The notes under the pieces were generated by a model that worked only from the letters and a program-made list of their open reading frames with translations, did not search any database and was not told the DNA's origin. Positions 1 through 8,679 of a stretch of DNA of 64,000 bases are shown piece by piece. The stretch lies in assembly GCA_965208385.1 (NCBI GenBank), contig CBDBOO010000081.1, positions 1 to 64,000 on the forward strand. The letters are read 5' to 3'. The position numbers and the translations under genes were made by a program. This stretch comes from Endozoicomonas sp965208385 (GTDB taxonomy: Bacteria > Pseudomonadota > Gammaproteobacteria > Pseudomonadales > Endozoicomonadaceae). How positions within the stretch are numbered: position 1 is the stretch's first letter; each line of letters starts with the position of its first letter.

Positions 1-244
1 CTGCCAGGCAGTAGTCTTCCCTGCCTGCGGTCAGGCATTCAAAAGGCGTTAGTTTCTCTTTCAGTTTGTGGAATTGTTCTTCATGTTTGATGCCTGTCAG
101 CACTTCTTGGAGGATGGCTCCAATCATTACCGCTCTGCGTTGTTTAATGAGTTGCTGTAATAATTGAGTTTCTTCGGGTGTGGCTTGAGTCGATGTTCTG
201 CGCCGTAATGCCGCAGACCAGACGCAAGTATCAACCAGTACCAT
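1..244 (-). CDS. vapC: PIN-domain toxin VapC, cut by window edge
   Basis: The visible N-terminal 81 residues begin MVLVDTCVWSAALRR, where the Asp of VDT is the first metal-binding acidic residue of PIN-domain ribonucleases, followed by an EVLTGI helix typical of the family. PIN toxins of this kind cleave RNA and are held inactive by the antitoxin encoded just upstream. The ATG shares one base with the stop codon of the antitoxin gene (TAATG), which points to translational coupling. The C-terminal half, with the remaining acidic residues, lies beyond the window, so integrity cannot be judged. Confidence 0.8.
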   Translation of the reverse strand, partial: MVLVDTCVWSAALRRRTSTQATPEETQLLQQLIKQRRAVMIGAILQEVLTGIKHEEQFHKLKEKLTPFECLTAGREDYCLA

Positions 245-441
245 TATTTACGTCGTCCTTTTTTGTAATCGTATTCGTCGTCATATTCAATGGTGCCAAA
301 GTCATCGATCAGTTCCAGCTGCTTGCGGTGCCGTATGTATTCAGCCAGGGCTTCGTTAACGGCATCTTTTTTTGTTTTGAACCCACCTATTGCCTGAACC
401 TGGGCAATCAGATTGTCGTCAATCGCTAAATTGGTCGGCAT
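244..441 (-). CDS. vapB: VapB-type antitoxin
   Basis: A 65-residue protein with an N-terminal ribbon-helix-helix-like segment (NLAIDDNLIAQVQAI) followed by KTKKDAVNEALAEYIRHRKQ, as in VapB antitoxins that bind their own promoter and cap a VapC PIN toxin. The acidic then basic tail (DDEYDYKKGRRK) is the usual toxin-binding end. An AAGGA Shine-Dalgarno lies about 6 bases before the ATG. The stop codon overlaps the start of the toxin gene. The inverted repeat at 464-494 just upstream could be its operator. Confidence 0.75.
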   Translation of the reverse strand: MPTNLAIDDNLIAQVQAIGGFKTKKDAVNEALAEYIRHRKQLELIDDFGTIEYDDEYDYKKGRRK

Positions 442-463
442 GCTCGATCCTTACACAACGAGT

Positions 464-494
464 TACACTCAATGAGTTACACATGATGAGTGTA
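464..494. promoter_or_regulatory. Inverted repeat upstream of vapBC, possible operator
   Basis: TACACTCA at 464-471 and TGAGTGTA at 487-494 form a perfect 8-bp inverted repeat with a 15-base spacer containing a further TTACAC. Two more TTACAC motifs lie on the antitoxin-proximal side. VapB antitoxins usually autorepress by binding such sites; the assignment here is inference from position and symmetry. Confidence 0.4.
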
Positions 495-590
495 GGATGA
501 GCCGATAAGATAATCCAGTGACACAATACTATTGTGTTGCACCCTTTAAGGAAGTCGGTATGTTCTGCATTGCGGCTTCTCTTAGGAATA

Positions 591-1082
591 GTCTCAAAAT
601 AAGTGTCGTATTTTCATCGTACAGATCGACTTGTAGGGTAGGTTGGGCTGAGGGACGAAGCCCAACAATTCTGTCAGCACGTTCTGCTGCCAATGTTGGG
701 CTTCACTTCGTTCTGCACCAACCAACGATAGTCTCAATACGATAGTCTCAAAATAAGTGTCGTATTTTCATCGTACAGATCGACTTGTAGGGTAGGTTGG
801 GCTGAGGGACGAAGCCCAACAATTCTGTCAGCACGTTCTGCTGCCAATGTTGGGCTTCACTTCGTTCTGCACCAACCTACGATAGTCTCAATACGATAGT
901 CTCAAAATAAGTGTCGTATTTTCATCGTACAGATCGACTTGTAGGGTAGGTTGGGCTGAGGGACGAAGCCCAACAATTCTGTCAGCACGTTCTGCTTGCT
1001 AATGTTGGGCTTCACTTCGTTCTGCACCAACCTACGATAGTCTCAAAATAATTGTCGTATTTTCATCCTACAGATCGACTTG
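591..1082. repeat. Tandem dispersed repeat, about 154-bp unit (family R2)
   Basis: Four units starting with GTCTCAAAATAA begin at 591, 745, 899 and 1040 (period 154, 154 and 141). Each carries an inverted pair GTTGGGCT...AGCCCAAC that could fold as a hairpin. The same family reappears at 30286-30760. The last unit runs into the 3' end of a broken vapC gene. Small open frames inside are accidental. Confidence 0.85.
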
Positions 1083-1429
1083 TCAGCGTACGTCAGTGCG
1101 GTGGCAGCAATTTGTTTATCTATAGCGTTTTCATGATGGGGCACTCTGAGTTTTCCCCATATGTTAGCTTCGGTGTTGCCAAATTCAAGCATTTGCTCAC
1201 TGTAATCTTTGATAAGATTGTTCAGCCAGCGCTCTAGCTGATCTGCCTGTGCGAGATCATTTCGATAACGAATTTTTTCTATCCCCCGGCGTAACTCACC
1301 CACAGTAATGACACTCAAGTAGAGTTGTGAGGTTTGTTGTTCTGCGTTTCTGAAGAATATCTGAACCCCAGGGTTCGCATTCTTTTTTTTACGTAATTCA
1401 CTGATGACATTGGTATCAATTTAATACAT
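1043..1429 (-). pseudogene. VapC/FitB-type PIN toxin, broken
   Basis: Read from the ATG at 1429, the sequence is MY, then a TAA stop at codon 3 (1421-1423), then IDTNVISELRKKK...SVITVGELRRG, ending DKQIAATALTYAD. This is a clear PIN-domain toxin: the first Asp is in IDTN, Glu is in GELRRG, and the last acidic residue is in the segment before IAATAL. One substitution (probably TTA to TAA) stops it at codon 3. The last roughly 20 residues, usually the TRN..DF segment, are replaced by sequence of the adjoining repeat array. The open frame from the internal ATG at 1318 lacks the first catalytic Asp, so the toxin should be inactive. Confidence 0.8.
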
Positions 1430-1673
1430 CATGGTCACTGCTGTCGTCACTGCTGTCGTCACTGCTGTCGTCACTGCGTTCAAAGTCTATATCCGTGCCT
1501 GCATCCGGTATGCTTTGCAGTGCCTCTGAAAATTTCTTTTTTCTGGGGTGTAACAAAACGGATTCCAGAATTCTGCGATGCTCCGCTTCAGCGCTCCGCC
1601 CATATTTGCCTGCACGGGCTTTAAGTGCGTCTACTATTTTTTCATCAATATTTCGTACGATTAGATTGGCCAT
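1416..1673 (-). CDS. FitA/VapB-like RHH antitoxin with repeat-expanded tail
   Basis: The protein starts MANLIVRNIDEKIVDALKARA and continues GRSAEAEHRRILESVL, the characteristic N-terminus of FitA-like Arc-type antitoxins. The start at 1673 is preferred to the longer frame from 1688 because it matches the family N-terminus. The C-terminus contains SDDSSDDSSDDS, encoded by three copies of a 12-bp unit (1438-1480) that looks like replication slippage. The gene overlaps the start of the broken toxin by 14 bases, as expected for a toxin-antitoxin operon. With the toxin lost, this antitoxin is an orphan. Confidence 0.75.
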   Translation of the reverse strand: MANLIVRNIDEKIVDALKARAGKYGRSAEAEHRRILESVLLHPRKKKFSEALQSIPDAGTDIDFERSDDSSDDSSDDSSDHDVLN

Positions 1674-1716
1674 GGTTATTTCCCTCATTTTGTTGCGCTG
1701 TTAAAATGCTAGGTGC

Positions 1717-1914
1717 CTGACCGAGAACAGCGTCCGTAGCGAGGATCGTAGAAAATTGAGGATGAAAATTTGGTTTTGAGAGGCGAGTAGTGAGCTATTT
1801 AACGAACCAAAGCGAATTTTCAGACCAATTTGCTACGACCGCACGACTGCATGGATGCGGGAGCTAGTGCAACGCAGGAGCAGTTGCCGCGTAGGACAGT
1901 CTGTTCTCGGTCAG
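1717..1914. mobile_element. MITE-like element with 14-bp terminal inverted repeats
   Basis: CTGACCGAGAACAG at 1717-1730 is the exact reverse complement of CTGTTCTCGGTCAG at 1901-1914, bounding 198 bp without coding capacity. No clear target duplication is visible. The right end abuts the truncated oxidoreductase fragment at 1919, so the element or its insertion may have removed the 5' part of that gene. Confidence 0.55.
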
Positions 1915-1918
1915 ACTC

Positions 1919-2133
1919 TTGGATAACTTCAGAAAGCTCACTGGTTTTGACTGGCCTGGGTTTAATAAGCCAATGAAGCTGATGCAGCAGGGCAAAGGTC
2001 AGAAAAATTGTCTACCGCGTTTATTCAATCTATTCAGCTAGGTAATCCTGCACCCATTCCGTTTGAAGGAGTGATGGAAGTGGCGCGTGTTTCTATTGAA
2101 GTGGCAGAATCGCTGCGATCATTCTTTGTGAGT
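1919..2133 (+). pseudogene. C-terminal fragment of a Gfo/Idh/MocA-type oxidoreductase
   Basis: One frame reads LDNFRKLTGFDWPGF...QQGKGQK. The next frame then continues STAFIQSIQLGNPAPIPFEG and VMEVARVSIEVAESLRS, the typical C-terminus of NAD-dependent sugar dehydrogenases of the Gfo/Idh/MocA family. The two parts join if one A is restored in the run of five A residues near 2002, so this is a frameshifted remnant with everything upstream missing. It begins directly after the MITE-like element. Confidence 0.6.
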
Positions 2134-2181
2134 AGGTGCCTGCTTTCCTATTCTGATAAAGCTTGGGGATTGTGGGTTCAC

Positions 2182-2610
2182 TCAAGGCCAGAAATCAGTA
2201 TCCATCGATTGGTCAAATGTCCAGGGGCATAACTCAGGGTACTGATCTTCGGCGATGCCAGTTTCTTTATAGGCTGAAATTTTGGCTACGGCATAGGCTT
2301 CCGTGAGCATTGCCGGAATTTCAGGTTTGATCCCGGGGTTTGCCTTGAGCAAGCGTTTAAGGCGGTATCTCTGCTCTTTAATCGAGCCTTCCCAGCTTGT
2401 GCTTCTGTGTGCAGGCTGAAATTGCCACTTTAGCAGGTGCATCAGCAGAATATCTAATCGGTGGCTAAATTGCCGATATTCGCTTTTACCCATGCTGTCC
2501 AGTTCCTCAAGAATATTGTCCAAGTCCAATGCCTCCAGGTTGCCTGATCGGATAAGTTTTACCTGCTGCTGAGTCCAGCTGTAGAAATCTGTATTGTATA
2601 AATCCTGCAT
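2182..2610 (-). CDS. DUF29 family protein
   Basis: 142 residues beginning MQDLYNTDFYSWTQQQVKLIRSG, with NILEELDSMGKSEYRQFSHRL and LLMHLLKWQFQP, and a C-terminal WTFDQSMDTDFWP. This is the full pattern of the DUF29 family, small helical proteins of unknown function common in cyanobacteria and in proteobacteria rich in mobile DNA. It looks intact and stands alone between a gene fragment and a repeat array. No function is assigned. Confidence 0.75.
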   Translation of the reverse strand: MQDLYNTDFYSWTQQQVKLIRSGNLEALDLDNILEELDSMGKSEYRQFSHRLDILLMHLLKWQFQPAHRSTSWEGSIKEQRYRLKRLLKANPGIKPEIPAMLTEAYAVAKISAYKETGIAEDQYPELCPWTFDQSMDTDFWP

Positions 2611-2756
2611 TGCGTTTTCCTTTTTGTCACTTTATGACTGAAAACTTTAGAGGCTTTCTATCTTAGAGGCAAATTTTCTGATTGTTGAGATTTGTTGGGG
2701 TTGTATGAGGGGTGAGCATCAATATATCCACCGTCTTTGATAGTGCAGAGTTGTTA

Positions 2757-3535
2757 AACAGGGGCATTCAAATCTGGAAGATGGATTCCGGGTCGGAGCC
2801 CGGAATGACTGCGCTCTTCGTCCGGACTCACTGCTCCCTCCGCCGTCTTTCCGTGTGGGACCACGGAATCCATAACACAGGGATGTGAAGCCCTGGCATT
2901 GCTCAAGACTGGAAGATGGATTCCGGGTCGGAGCCCGGAATGACGGCGCATTTCGTCCGGACTCACTGCTCCCTCCGCCGTCTTTCCGTGTGGACCACGG
3001 AATCCATAACACAGGGATGTGAAGCCCTGGCATTGTTCAAGACTGGAAGATGGATTCCGGGTCGGAGCCCGGAATGACGGCGCTCTTCGTCCGGACTCAC
3101 TGCACCCTCCGCCGTCATGACCTGTGGACCACGGAATCCATAACACAGGGATGTGAAGCCCTGGCATTGTTCAAGACTGGAAGATGGATTCCGGGTCGGA
3201 GCCCGGAATGACGGTGCTCTTCGCCCGGACTCACTGCTCCCTCTGCCGTCATGACCTGTGGACCACGGAATCCATAACACAGGGATGTGAAGCCCTGGCA
3301 TTGCTCAAGACTGGAAGATGGATTCCGGGTCGGAGCCCGGAATGACGGCGTGGGAGGGTGACGATGTGAGGGTTTAGAGTGACGGCGCTTTTCGTCCGGA
3401 TTGATTTCTCCCACCGCCGTCTTTCCGTGAGGACCACGGAATCCATAACACAGGGATGTGAAGCCTTGGCATTGCTCAAGACTGGTAGATGGATTCCGGG
3501 TCGGAGCCCGGAATGACGGGGAATGATGGTGTAGG
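2757..3535. repeat. Array A of the GGATTCCG/CGGAATCC palindromic repeat
   Basis: Six units with GATTCCGGGTCGGAGCC starting at 2784, 2919, 3053, 3187, 3321 and 3492 (period mostly 134). Each unit holds two hairpin-capable parts: GGATTCCGGGTCGGAGCCCG and the block ACGGAATCCATAACACAGGG, the latter preceded by its partial complement TTCCGTG. Open frames across it are artefacts. The 250 bases after it, up to 3785, contain no recognisable gene. Confidence 0.9.
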
Positions 3536-3785
3536 AATGCGGATTGACGGAGAGAGGATTCCGAATTTATGTCATTGCCCTCCGACCCAATATCTAAACC
3601 GTACAGACTGCCTCTTACTATGGTTATGATGTTGTCTTAATAAACTCCATCCTTAGATAAATAGGTGCACGCAGGTTTCCTCCTGCTTATATCTTTAATG
3701 GAAACGGATTACCACATTTCAGGGTTTCAGTTTATCTGTTACTTTATAATGCAGGTTAATTATTTCTGTCAGGCAAATATTATTC

Positions 3786-4508
3786 ATGTTTGAAACGGTA
3801 GATCAACTCAAAAAAAAGCTGGATGATTTAAGACCGTTACCAAAACACAGTGTTCAGTCGCTGCACGATGCTTTGATTCTGGAGTGGACGTATCATTCCA
3901 ATGCTATTGAAGGCAATACCCTTACCCTTAAGGAAACCAAGGTGGTGCTGGAAGGCATTACAGTGGGAGGGAAATCTATAAGGGAGCATTTTGAAGCCAT
4001 CAATCATAAAGAAGCAATTGATTGGGTTGAGTCTGTTGTTGCCCGTCAGGAACCCTTCAGCGAACGCCTGATCAAATCCGTTCATCAGCTGGTGTTGAAG
4101 CACATTGACAACAACCATGCCGGAATGTATCGGCAGGAAAATGTCATCATCGCGGGTGCGGAACATACACCACCCGATCATCTTCACCTGACACAGATGA
4201 TGGCCGATCTGGTTGAAGAATATCAGAAACAATCGACTCATCCGGTGGAAAGAGCGGCAAGATTGCATGTGGATTTTGTTGGTATTCATCCTTTCGTTGA
4301 TGGCAATGGAAGAACAGCTCGCTTACTAATGAACTTCGATTTAATGAGCAGTGGTTATTTACCTGTCATTATCAAAGCTGAAAATAGATTGTCGTACTAT
4401 GAGGCATTAGACAAAGCACATACACGTCATGATTATCAGGATTTTATTGCCCTGGTGGCTTATGAACAGGAAACTGTTTTAAGGCGTTATTTAGCCATTG
4501 TTGGTTGA
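3786..4508 (+). CDS. Fic-domain AMP transferase (class II)
   Basis: A 240-residue Fic protein. The active-site motif HPFVDGNGR is at residues 168-176, complete with the catalytic His and the anion-binding GNGR. Upstream, SNAIEGN at 38-44 is the inhibitory helix motif ([S/T]xxxE[G/N]) of class II Fic enzymes, whose Glu competes with the ATP gamma-phosphate, so the enzyme should be autoinhibited. Such proteins usually transfer AMP to a target protein; the target is not known. No DNA-binding domain follows the Fic core, so this is a short form. It stands alone between two repeat arrays. A TATAAT hexamer lies at 3745-3750, but without a convincing -35 box. Confidence 0.88.
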   Translation: MFETVDQLKKKLDDLRPLPKHSVQSLHDALILEWTYHSNAIEGNTLTLKETKVVLEGITVGGKSIREHFEAINHKEAIDWVESVVARQEPFSERLIKSVHQLVLKHIDNNHAGMYRQENVIIAGAEHTPPDHLHLTQMMADLVEEYQKQSTHPVERAARLHVDFVGIHPFVDGNGRTARLLMNFDLMSSGYLPVIIKAENRLSYYEALDKAHTRHDYQDFIALVAYEQETVLRRYLAIVG

Positions 4509-4597
4509 TTGTCTGAGGTTAGTTATTAACGTTGGTTTGAATCAGTTAAGGCTGCACCAACAGGAAATGAATTTTTTTCTTTCTCTGAAGGCAATTC

Positions 4598-5012
4598 CAC
4601 TGCTCCCTTCGCCGTCATGACCTGTGGACCACGGAATCCATAACACAGGGATGTGAAACCCAGACATTATTCAAGACTGGAAGATGGATTCCGGGTCGGA
4701 GCCCGGAATGACGGCGCGAGAGTTCGGAGTGTTGGCATAGAGTTCCGGATTCACTGCTCCCTCCGCCGTCATTCCGTGTGGGACCACGGAATCCATAACA
4801 CAGGGATGTGAAGCCCTGGCATTACTCAAGACTGGAAGATGGATTCCGGGTCGGAGCCCGGAATGACGGCGCGAGAGTTCGGAGTGTTGGCATAGAGTTC
4901 CGGATTCACTGCTCCCTCCGCCGTCATTCCGTGTGGGACCACGGAATCCATAACACAGGGATGTGAAGCCCTGGCATTGTTCAAGTCTGGAAGATGGATT
5001 CCGGGTCGGAGC
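4598..5012. repeat. Array B of the palindromic repeat
   Basis: Three units in the same orientation as array A, with longer linkers (GCGAGAGTTCGGAGTGTTGG). The last unit is truncated at about 5012 and is followed by AT-rich DNA leading to the nucleotidyltransferase gene. Confidence 0.85.
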
Positions 5013-5120
5013 TTTGGCATCCTGTTTCGCTTTTATACCTTGAGGGTATTTATTCTGTTCGATTTTTTTTACTCGTGTCTGGTACTATGTTGTTATCGAC
5101 GAGTAAGTGAAACTGAATGT

Positions 5121-5423
5121 ATGAGGTTAACTCCCTTTCAAGTTGAAGTTATAAAAAACAAACTGAAGTCCTGCTTTGGGAAAGATACCGAGGTATGGCT
5201 GTTTGGATCCAGGGTCGACCCAAACAAGCGCGGTGGAGATATTGATCTTTATCTGGAAACAGATCTTCAGGAGCCGGGCGCACTGGTAGATGCAAAACTT
5301 AAGGCTTTGTCCGCTATCAAGTACAAGCTAGGCGATCAGAAAATAGATCTGGTTATATACAGACGCGGGCAGCTTAAAGAACCTATCCATAATGAAGCCC
5401 TGAACACAGGTATTCAACTATGA
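5121..5423 (+). CDS. MNT-family minimal nucleotidyltransferase (antitoxin-like)
   Basis: 100 residues starting MRLTPFQVEVIKNKLK. The nucleotidyltransferase signature is WLFGSRVDPNKRGGDIDLYL, with the GS pair and the metal-binding DID, and a third Asp in KIDLVIYR. The start at 5121 is chosen over an upstream in-frame start inside the repeat array because the family begins there. MNT proteins paired with HEPN proteins form toxin-antitoxin modules in which the MNT partner AMPylates or inhibits the HEPN RNase. The partner gene follows after 10 bases. Confidence 0.8.
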   Translation: MRLTPFQVEVIKNKLKSCFGKDTEVWLFGSRVDPNKRGGDIDLYLETDLQEPGALVDAKLKALSAIKYKLGDQKIDLVIYRRGQLKEPIHNEALNTGIQL

Positions 5424-5433
5424 GCCAGACGCG

Positions 5434-5961
5434 ATGACACACAATCAGCTTCCACCACAATCCCCACAACAGCAATCCCCACAACAGCAATCCCCACAAC
5501 AAATTGTTGGCCGTACACTCTGGATTTGTGACCGGCATGCCATGCGCCTGCGCTGGGTTATGGAAGAAACAGAAAGTCTTTACCCATTAAGCGGCGACCA
5601 GTTCGACCAGCTTGGCCCTGAAAAAGTGGCTTATCTGGATCAGTTTTCAACACGATTTGGTAAATTGCAGGACGCTATGGGCGCTAAACTGTTTCCGCAA
5701 ATTCTGGAACTGGTTCAGGAGCAGGGCAATTTGTCTGCGTTCATCGATAAAGTGAATCGGCTGGAAAAAATTGGTGCAATAGACAGTGCAGAACAATGGT
5801 TGCTATTGCGTGAGCTGAGAAATGCTTTCGCCCATGATTATCCGGAAGACAGCGAAATTAATGCAGCCACGTTGAACCGTGCTATGCCTCTGGCGGAAGA
5901 ATTGCTTGAAGTCTATGAAAAAGTAAAAGTTTTTTCCCTGAAATACGGTGCGACTCTATAA
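5434..5961 (+). CDS. HEPN-like RNase/partner of the MNT protein
   Basis: A 175-residue helical protein. The motif RNAFAHDY near residue 130 fits the RX4HXY signature of HEPN RNase toxins (HepT-like). The N-terminus has three copies of a QSPQQ peptide, encoded by a 15-bp tandem repeat (about 5458-5505). These are probably a recent expansion and dispensable; the real domain begins near VGRTLWICDRH. Together with the upstream MNT gene it makes a two-gene module with the nucleotidyltransferase first. Assignment as a toxin rests on the motif and the pairing and is not proven. Confidence 0.7.
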   Translation: MTHNQLPPQSPQQQSPQQQSPQQIVGRTLWICDRHAMRLRWVMEETESLYPLSGDQFDQLGPEKVAYLDQFSTRFGKLQDAMGAKLFPQILELVQEQGNLSAFIDKVNRLEKIGAIDSAEQWLLLRELRNAFAHDYPEDSEINAATLNRAMPLAEELLEVYEKVKVFSLKYGATL

Positions 5962-6076
5962 ATGGCTGCTCTTTAAATAGCAGCTTTTCAATTTGAATTA
6001 TTTTATAACAGTTTTTTTCTTTGCATCCTGTATGAATTATCCCGAAGGGGCAATCCCATCGTATTTGAAGGTTCAT

Positions 6077-7078
6077 GGAAGTGAAGCCCTGGCATTGCTC
6101 AAGACTGGAAGATGGATTCCGGGTCGGAGCCCGGAATGACGGCACTCTTCGTCCGGAATGACGGCACTCTTCGTCCGGAATGACGGCACTCTTCGTCCGG
6201 AATGACGGCACTCTTCGTCCGGAATGACGGCACTCTTCGTCCGGAATGACGGTGTGTGGTTGCGGGAGCATTCCGAATTTATCGCACCCTCCGCCGTCAT
6301 TCCGTGTGGGACCACGGAATCCATAACACAGGGATGTGAAGCCCTGGCATTGCTCAAGACTGGAAGATAGATTCCGGGTCGGAGCCCGGAATGACGGCGC
6401 GAGAGTTCGGAGTGTTGGCATAGAGTTCCGGATTCACTGCTCCCTCCGCCGTCATTCCGTGTGGGACCACGGAATCCATAACACAGGGATGTGAAGCCCT
6501 GGCATTGCTCAAGACTGGAAGATAGATTCCGGGTCGGAGCCCGGAATGACGGCGCGAGAGTTCGGAGTGTTGGCATAGAGTTCCGGATTCACTGCTCCCT
6601 CCGCCGTCATTCCGTGAGGACCACGGAATCCATAACACAGGGATGTGAAGCCCTGGCATTGCTCGAGACTGGAAGATAGATTCCGGGTCTGAGCCCGGAA
6701 TGACGGCGCTCTTTGTCCGGAATGACGGTGTGGCATGCGGGAATATTCCGGATTTATCGCACTCTCCGCCGTCATTCCGTGTGGACCACGGAATCCATAA
6801 CACAGGGATGTGAAGCCCTGGCATTACTCAAGACTGGAAGATGGATTCCGGGTCTGAGCCCGGAATGACGGCGCTCTTTGTCCGGAATGACGGTGTGGCA
6901 TGCGGGAATATTCCGGATTTATCGCACTCTCCGCCGTCATTCCGTGTGGACCACGGAATCCATAACACAGGGATGTGAAGCCCTGGCATTACTCAAGACT
7001 GGAAGATGGATTCCGGGTCGGAGCCCGGAATGACGGCGTTCTTCGTCCGGAATGACGTCGCTCTTAGTCCGGAAAGAC
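6077..7078. repeat. Array C of the palindromic repeat
   Basis: Six or more units in the same orientation as arrays A and B, ending 24 bases before the manC start. Between 6135 and 6250 a 22-bp sub-unit (CGGAATGACGGCACTCTTCG plus two bases) is repeated five times head to tail, so the array also grows by short slippage steps. Confidence 0.88.
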
Positions 7079-7101
7079 GGCACTCAGAGGATAATAAAAA
7101 A

Positions 7102-8655
7102 ATGTCGATTATTCCTGTAATTCTTTCTGGTGGCACGGGTAGTCGCCTTTGGCCACAGTCCCGTTCTTTGTATCCAAAACAGTTTCTGCCTTTGGTGAAT
7201 GACCAGACGATGTTTCAAAACACAGTTTCCAGGTTGGATGGTTTGGAAGGTGTTTCTGCGCCATTGGTGATCGCTAATGAAGCGCATCGTTTTCTGGTGG
7301 CAGAGCAATTTCGTCAAATGGGTCAGCAGGCTTCAGCGATTATTCTGGAGCCTGTTGGTCGCAATACGGCACCGGCTGTTGCGTTGGCGGCTTTAAAAGC
7401 TTTGAACCATAAAGGGGCAGTGAATGCTCCATTCAACACCGACACTTCCGCCATCCCTGGCGGTCGCACTGAGGCACAAAGTTTTTTTTGTGATGAAGAG
7501 CCTGTTTTGTTAGTGCTTGCGGCTGATCATGTTATTAGGGATGAAGCTGCTTTTCATCGAGCTGTTGAAGCGGCTCTGCCCGCTGCTTGTGATGGGAAAC
7601 TGGTGACCTTTGGTATAGTGCCTGCTCATGCTGAAACGGGTTATGGGTACATTAAAGCTTTGAATCACAAAGGGGCAGTGAATGCTCCATTCAACACTGA
7701 CACTTCCGCCATCCTTGGCGGTTGCACAGAGGCACAAAGTTTTTTTGGTGTTGAAGAGTTTGTTGAAAAGCCTGATTTAGAGACGGCCAAAGAGTATCTG
7801 GCTTCCGGTGAGTATTATTGGAATTCCGGGATGTTTATGTTTAAGGCTTCACGTTATCTTGAAGAGCTGGATAGATTCCAGCCAGAAATATTAACAGCCT
7901 GCAAAAAAGCTATCGCCGTTGAACAGCCTGATCTTGATTTTGTTCGTCTGGATGAAGACGCTTTCAAAGCCTGCCCCGATAATTCCATTGATTATGCCGT
8001 AATGGAAAAGACCACCGATGCCGTAGTGGTGCCTCTGGATGCCGGTTGGTCTGATGTGGGTGCCTGGTCTTCTTTATGGGATATTTCCGAGAAAGATCAA
8101 CAGGGTAATGTGAGTCAGGGTGATGTGCTACTACACGATACCCGCAATACTTATGTTCGCAGTGAGAAAAAACTGATTGCTACCCTGGGTGTTGAAAATC
8201 TGGTGATTACAGAAAGCGACGATGCGATTTTAGTATCCTCCCGTGATCGGGTGCAGGATGTTAAAAAGATCGTTGATCAGCTAAAAGCAGAAAATCGTAC
8301 TGAAGCTAAGTTGCATCGTAAAGTTTACCGCCCCTGGGGAGCGTATGACTCCATTGATCAAGGAGAGCGTTTTCAGGTTAAGCACATTACAGTGAAACCG
8401 GGAGCCCGACTTTCTTTGCAAAAGCACTATCACCGGGCAGAACACTGGATTGTGGTGAAAGGTACCGCTCTGGTTACCAATGGTGATCAAAAGATTCTAT
8501 TGAGTGAAAACCAGTCAACGTATATTCCCATTGGTGCAGTGCACAGGCTTGAAAATCCGGGGGAATTCGATCTGGAGCTGATTGAAGTGCAGAGCGGTGG
8601 CTACCTGGGTGAGGATGATATTGTCCGACTTGAAGATACTCACGGTCGTTCTTGA
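7102..8655 (+). CDS. manC: Mannose-1-phosphate guanylyltransferase / mannose-6-phosphate isomerase
   Basis: A bifunctional type II PMI/GMP that makes GDP-mannose for exopolysaccharide. The N-terminus has the pyrophosphorylase signature LSGGTGSRLWPQSRS and PKQFLPL. FVEKPD is central. The C-terminal cupin domain holds RPWGAYDSID and QKHYHRAEHWIVV. The ATG at 7102 is used because the upstream in-frame extension reads through repeat array C. At 517 residues it is longer than the usual roughly 480. The excess is accounted for by two copies of a 35-residue in-frame insert (residues 99-133 and 185-219), listed separately. The catalytic motifs flank but do not include the inserts, so the enzyme may still work. 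Confidence 0.92.
   Translation: MSIIPVILSGGTGSRLWPQSRSLYPKQFLPLVNDQTMFQNTVSRLDGLEGVSAPLVIANEAHRFLVAEQFRQMGQQASAIILEPVGRNTAPAVALAALKALNHKGAVNAPFNTDTSAIPGGRTEAQSFFCDEEPVLLVLAADHVIRDEAAFHRAVEAALPAACDGKLVTFGIVPAHAETGYGYIKALNHKGAVNAPFNTDTSAILGGCTEAQSFFGVEEFVEKPDLETAKEYLASGEYYWNSGMFMFKASRYLEELDRFQPEILTACKKAIAVEQPDLDFVRLDEDAFKACPDNSIDYAVMEKTTDAVVVPLDAGWSDVGAWSSLWDISEKDQQGNVSQGDVLLHDTRNTYVRSEKKLIATLGVENLVITESDDAILVSSRDRVQDVKKIVDQLKAENRTEAKLHRKVYRPWGAYDSIDQGERFQVKHITVKPGARLSLQKHYHRAEHWIVVKGTALVTNGDQKILLSENQSTYIPIGAVHRLENPGEFDLELIEVQSGGYLGEDDIVRLEDTHGRS
7396..7500 (+). repeat. In-frame 105-bp repeat inside manC, copy 1
   Basis: Encodes KALNHKGAVNAPFNTDTSAI and continues to DEE. About 91% identical to copy 2 at 7654-7758, with the same reading phase and exact length of 35 codons. 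It contains two small palindromes, GAATGCTCCATTC and CCGCCATCCCTGGCGG. ManC homologues normally have a short loop here, so it looks like an inserted palindromic element tolerated at protein level. Confidence 0.75.
7654..7758 (+). repeat. In-frame 105-bp repeat inside manC, copy 2
   Basis: Second copy, encoding the same peptide with changes such as AIPGGRTEA to AILGGCTEA, and ending just before FVEKPD. The substitutions break part of the second palindrome (CCTTGG instead of CCCTGG). Most differences between the copies are third-position or conservative changes. Confidence 0.75.
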
Positions 8656-8679
8656 ATTCTTGCTTGAACCCTTTGTGTT

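Noticed and set aside
591..1082. Possible CRISPR array
   Set aside because: Units of 141-154 bp are nearly identical over their whole length, with no unique spacers and no cas genes. The same holds for arrays A-F.
3837..4289. 150-codon minus-strand open frame inside the Fic gene
   Set aside because: Shadow of the Fic coding sequence, with no family resemblance.
7006..7101. Upstream extension of manC by 32 codons
   Set aside because: The extension translates repeat array C; the family N-terminus begins at the ATG at 7102.
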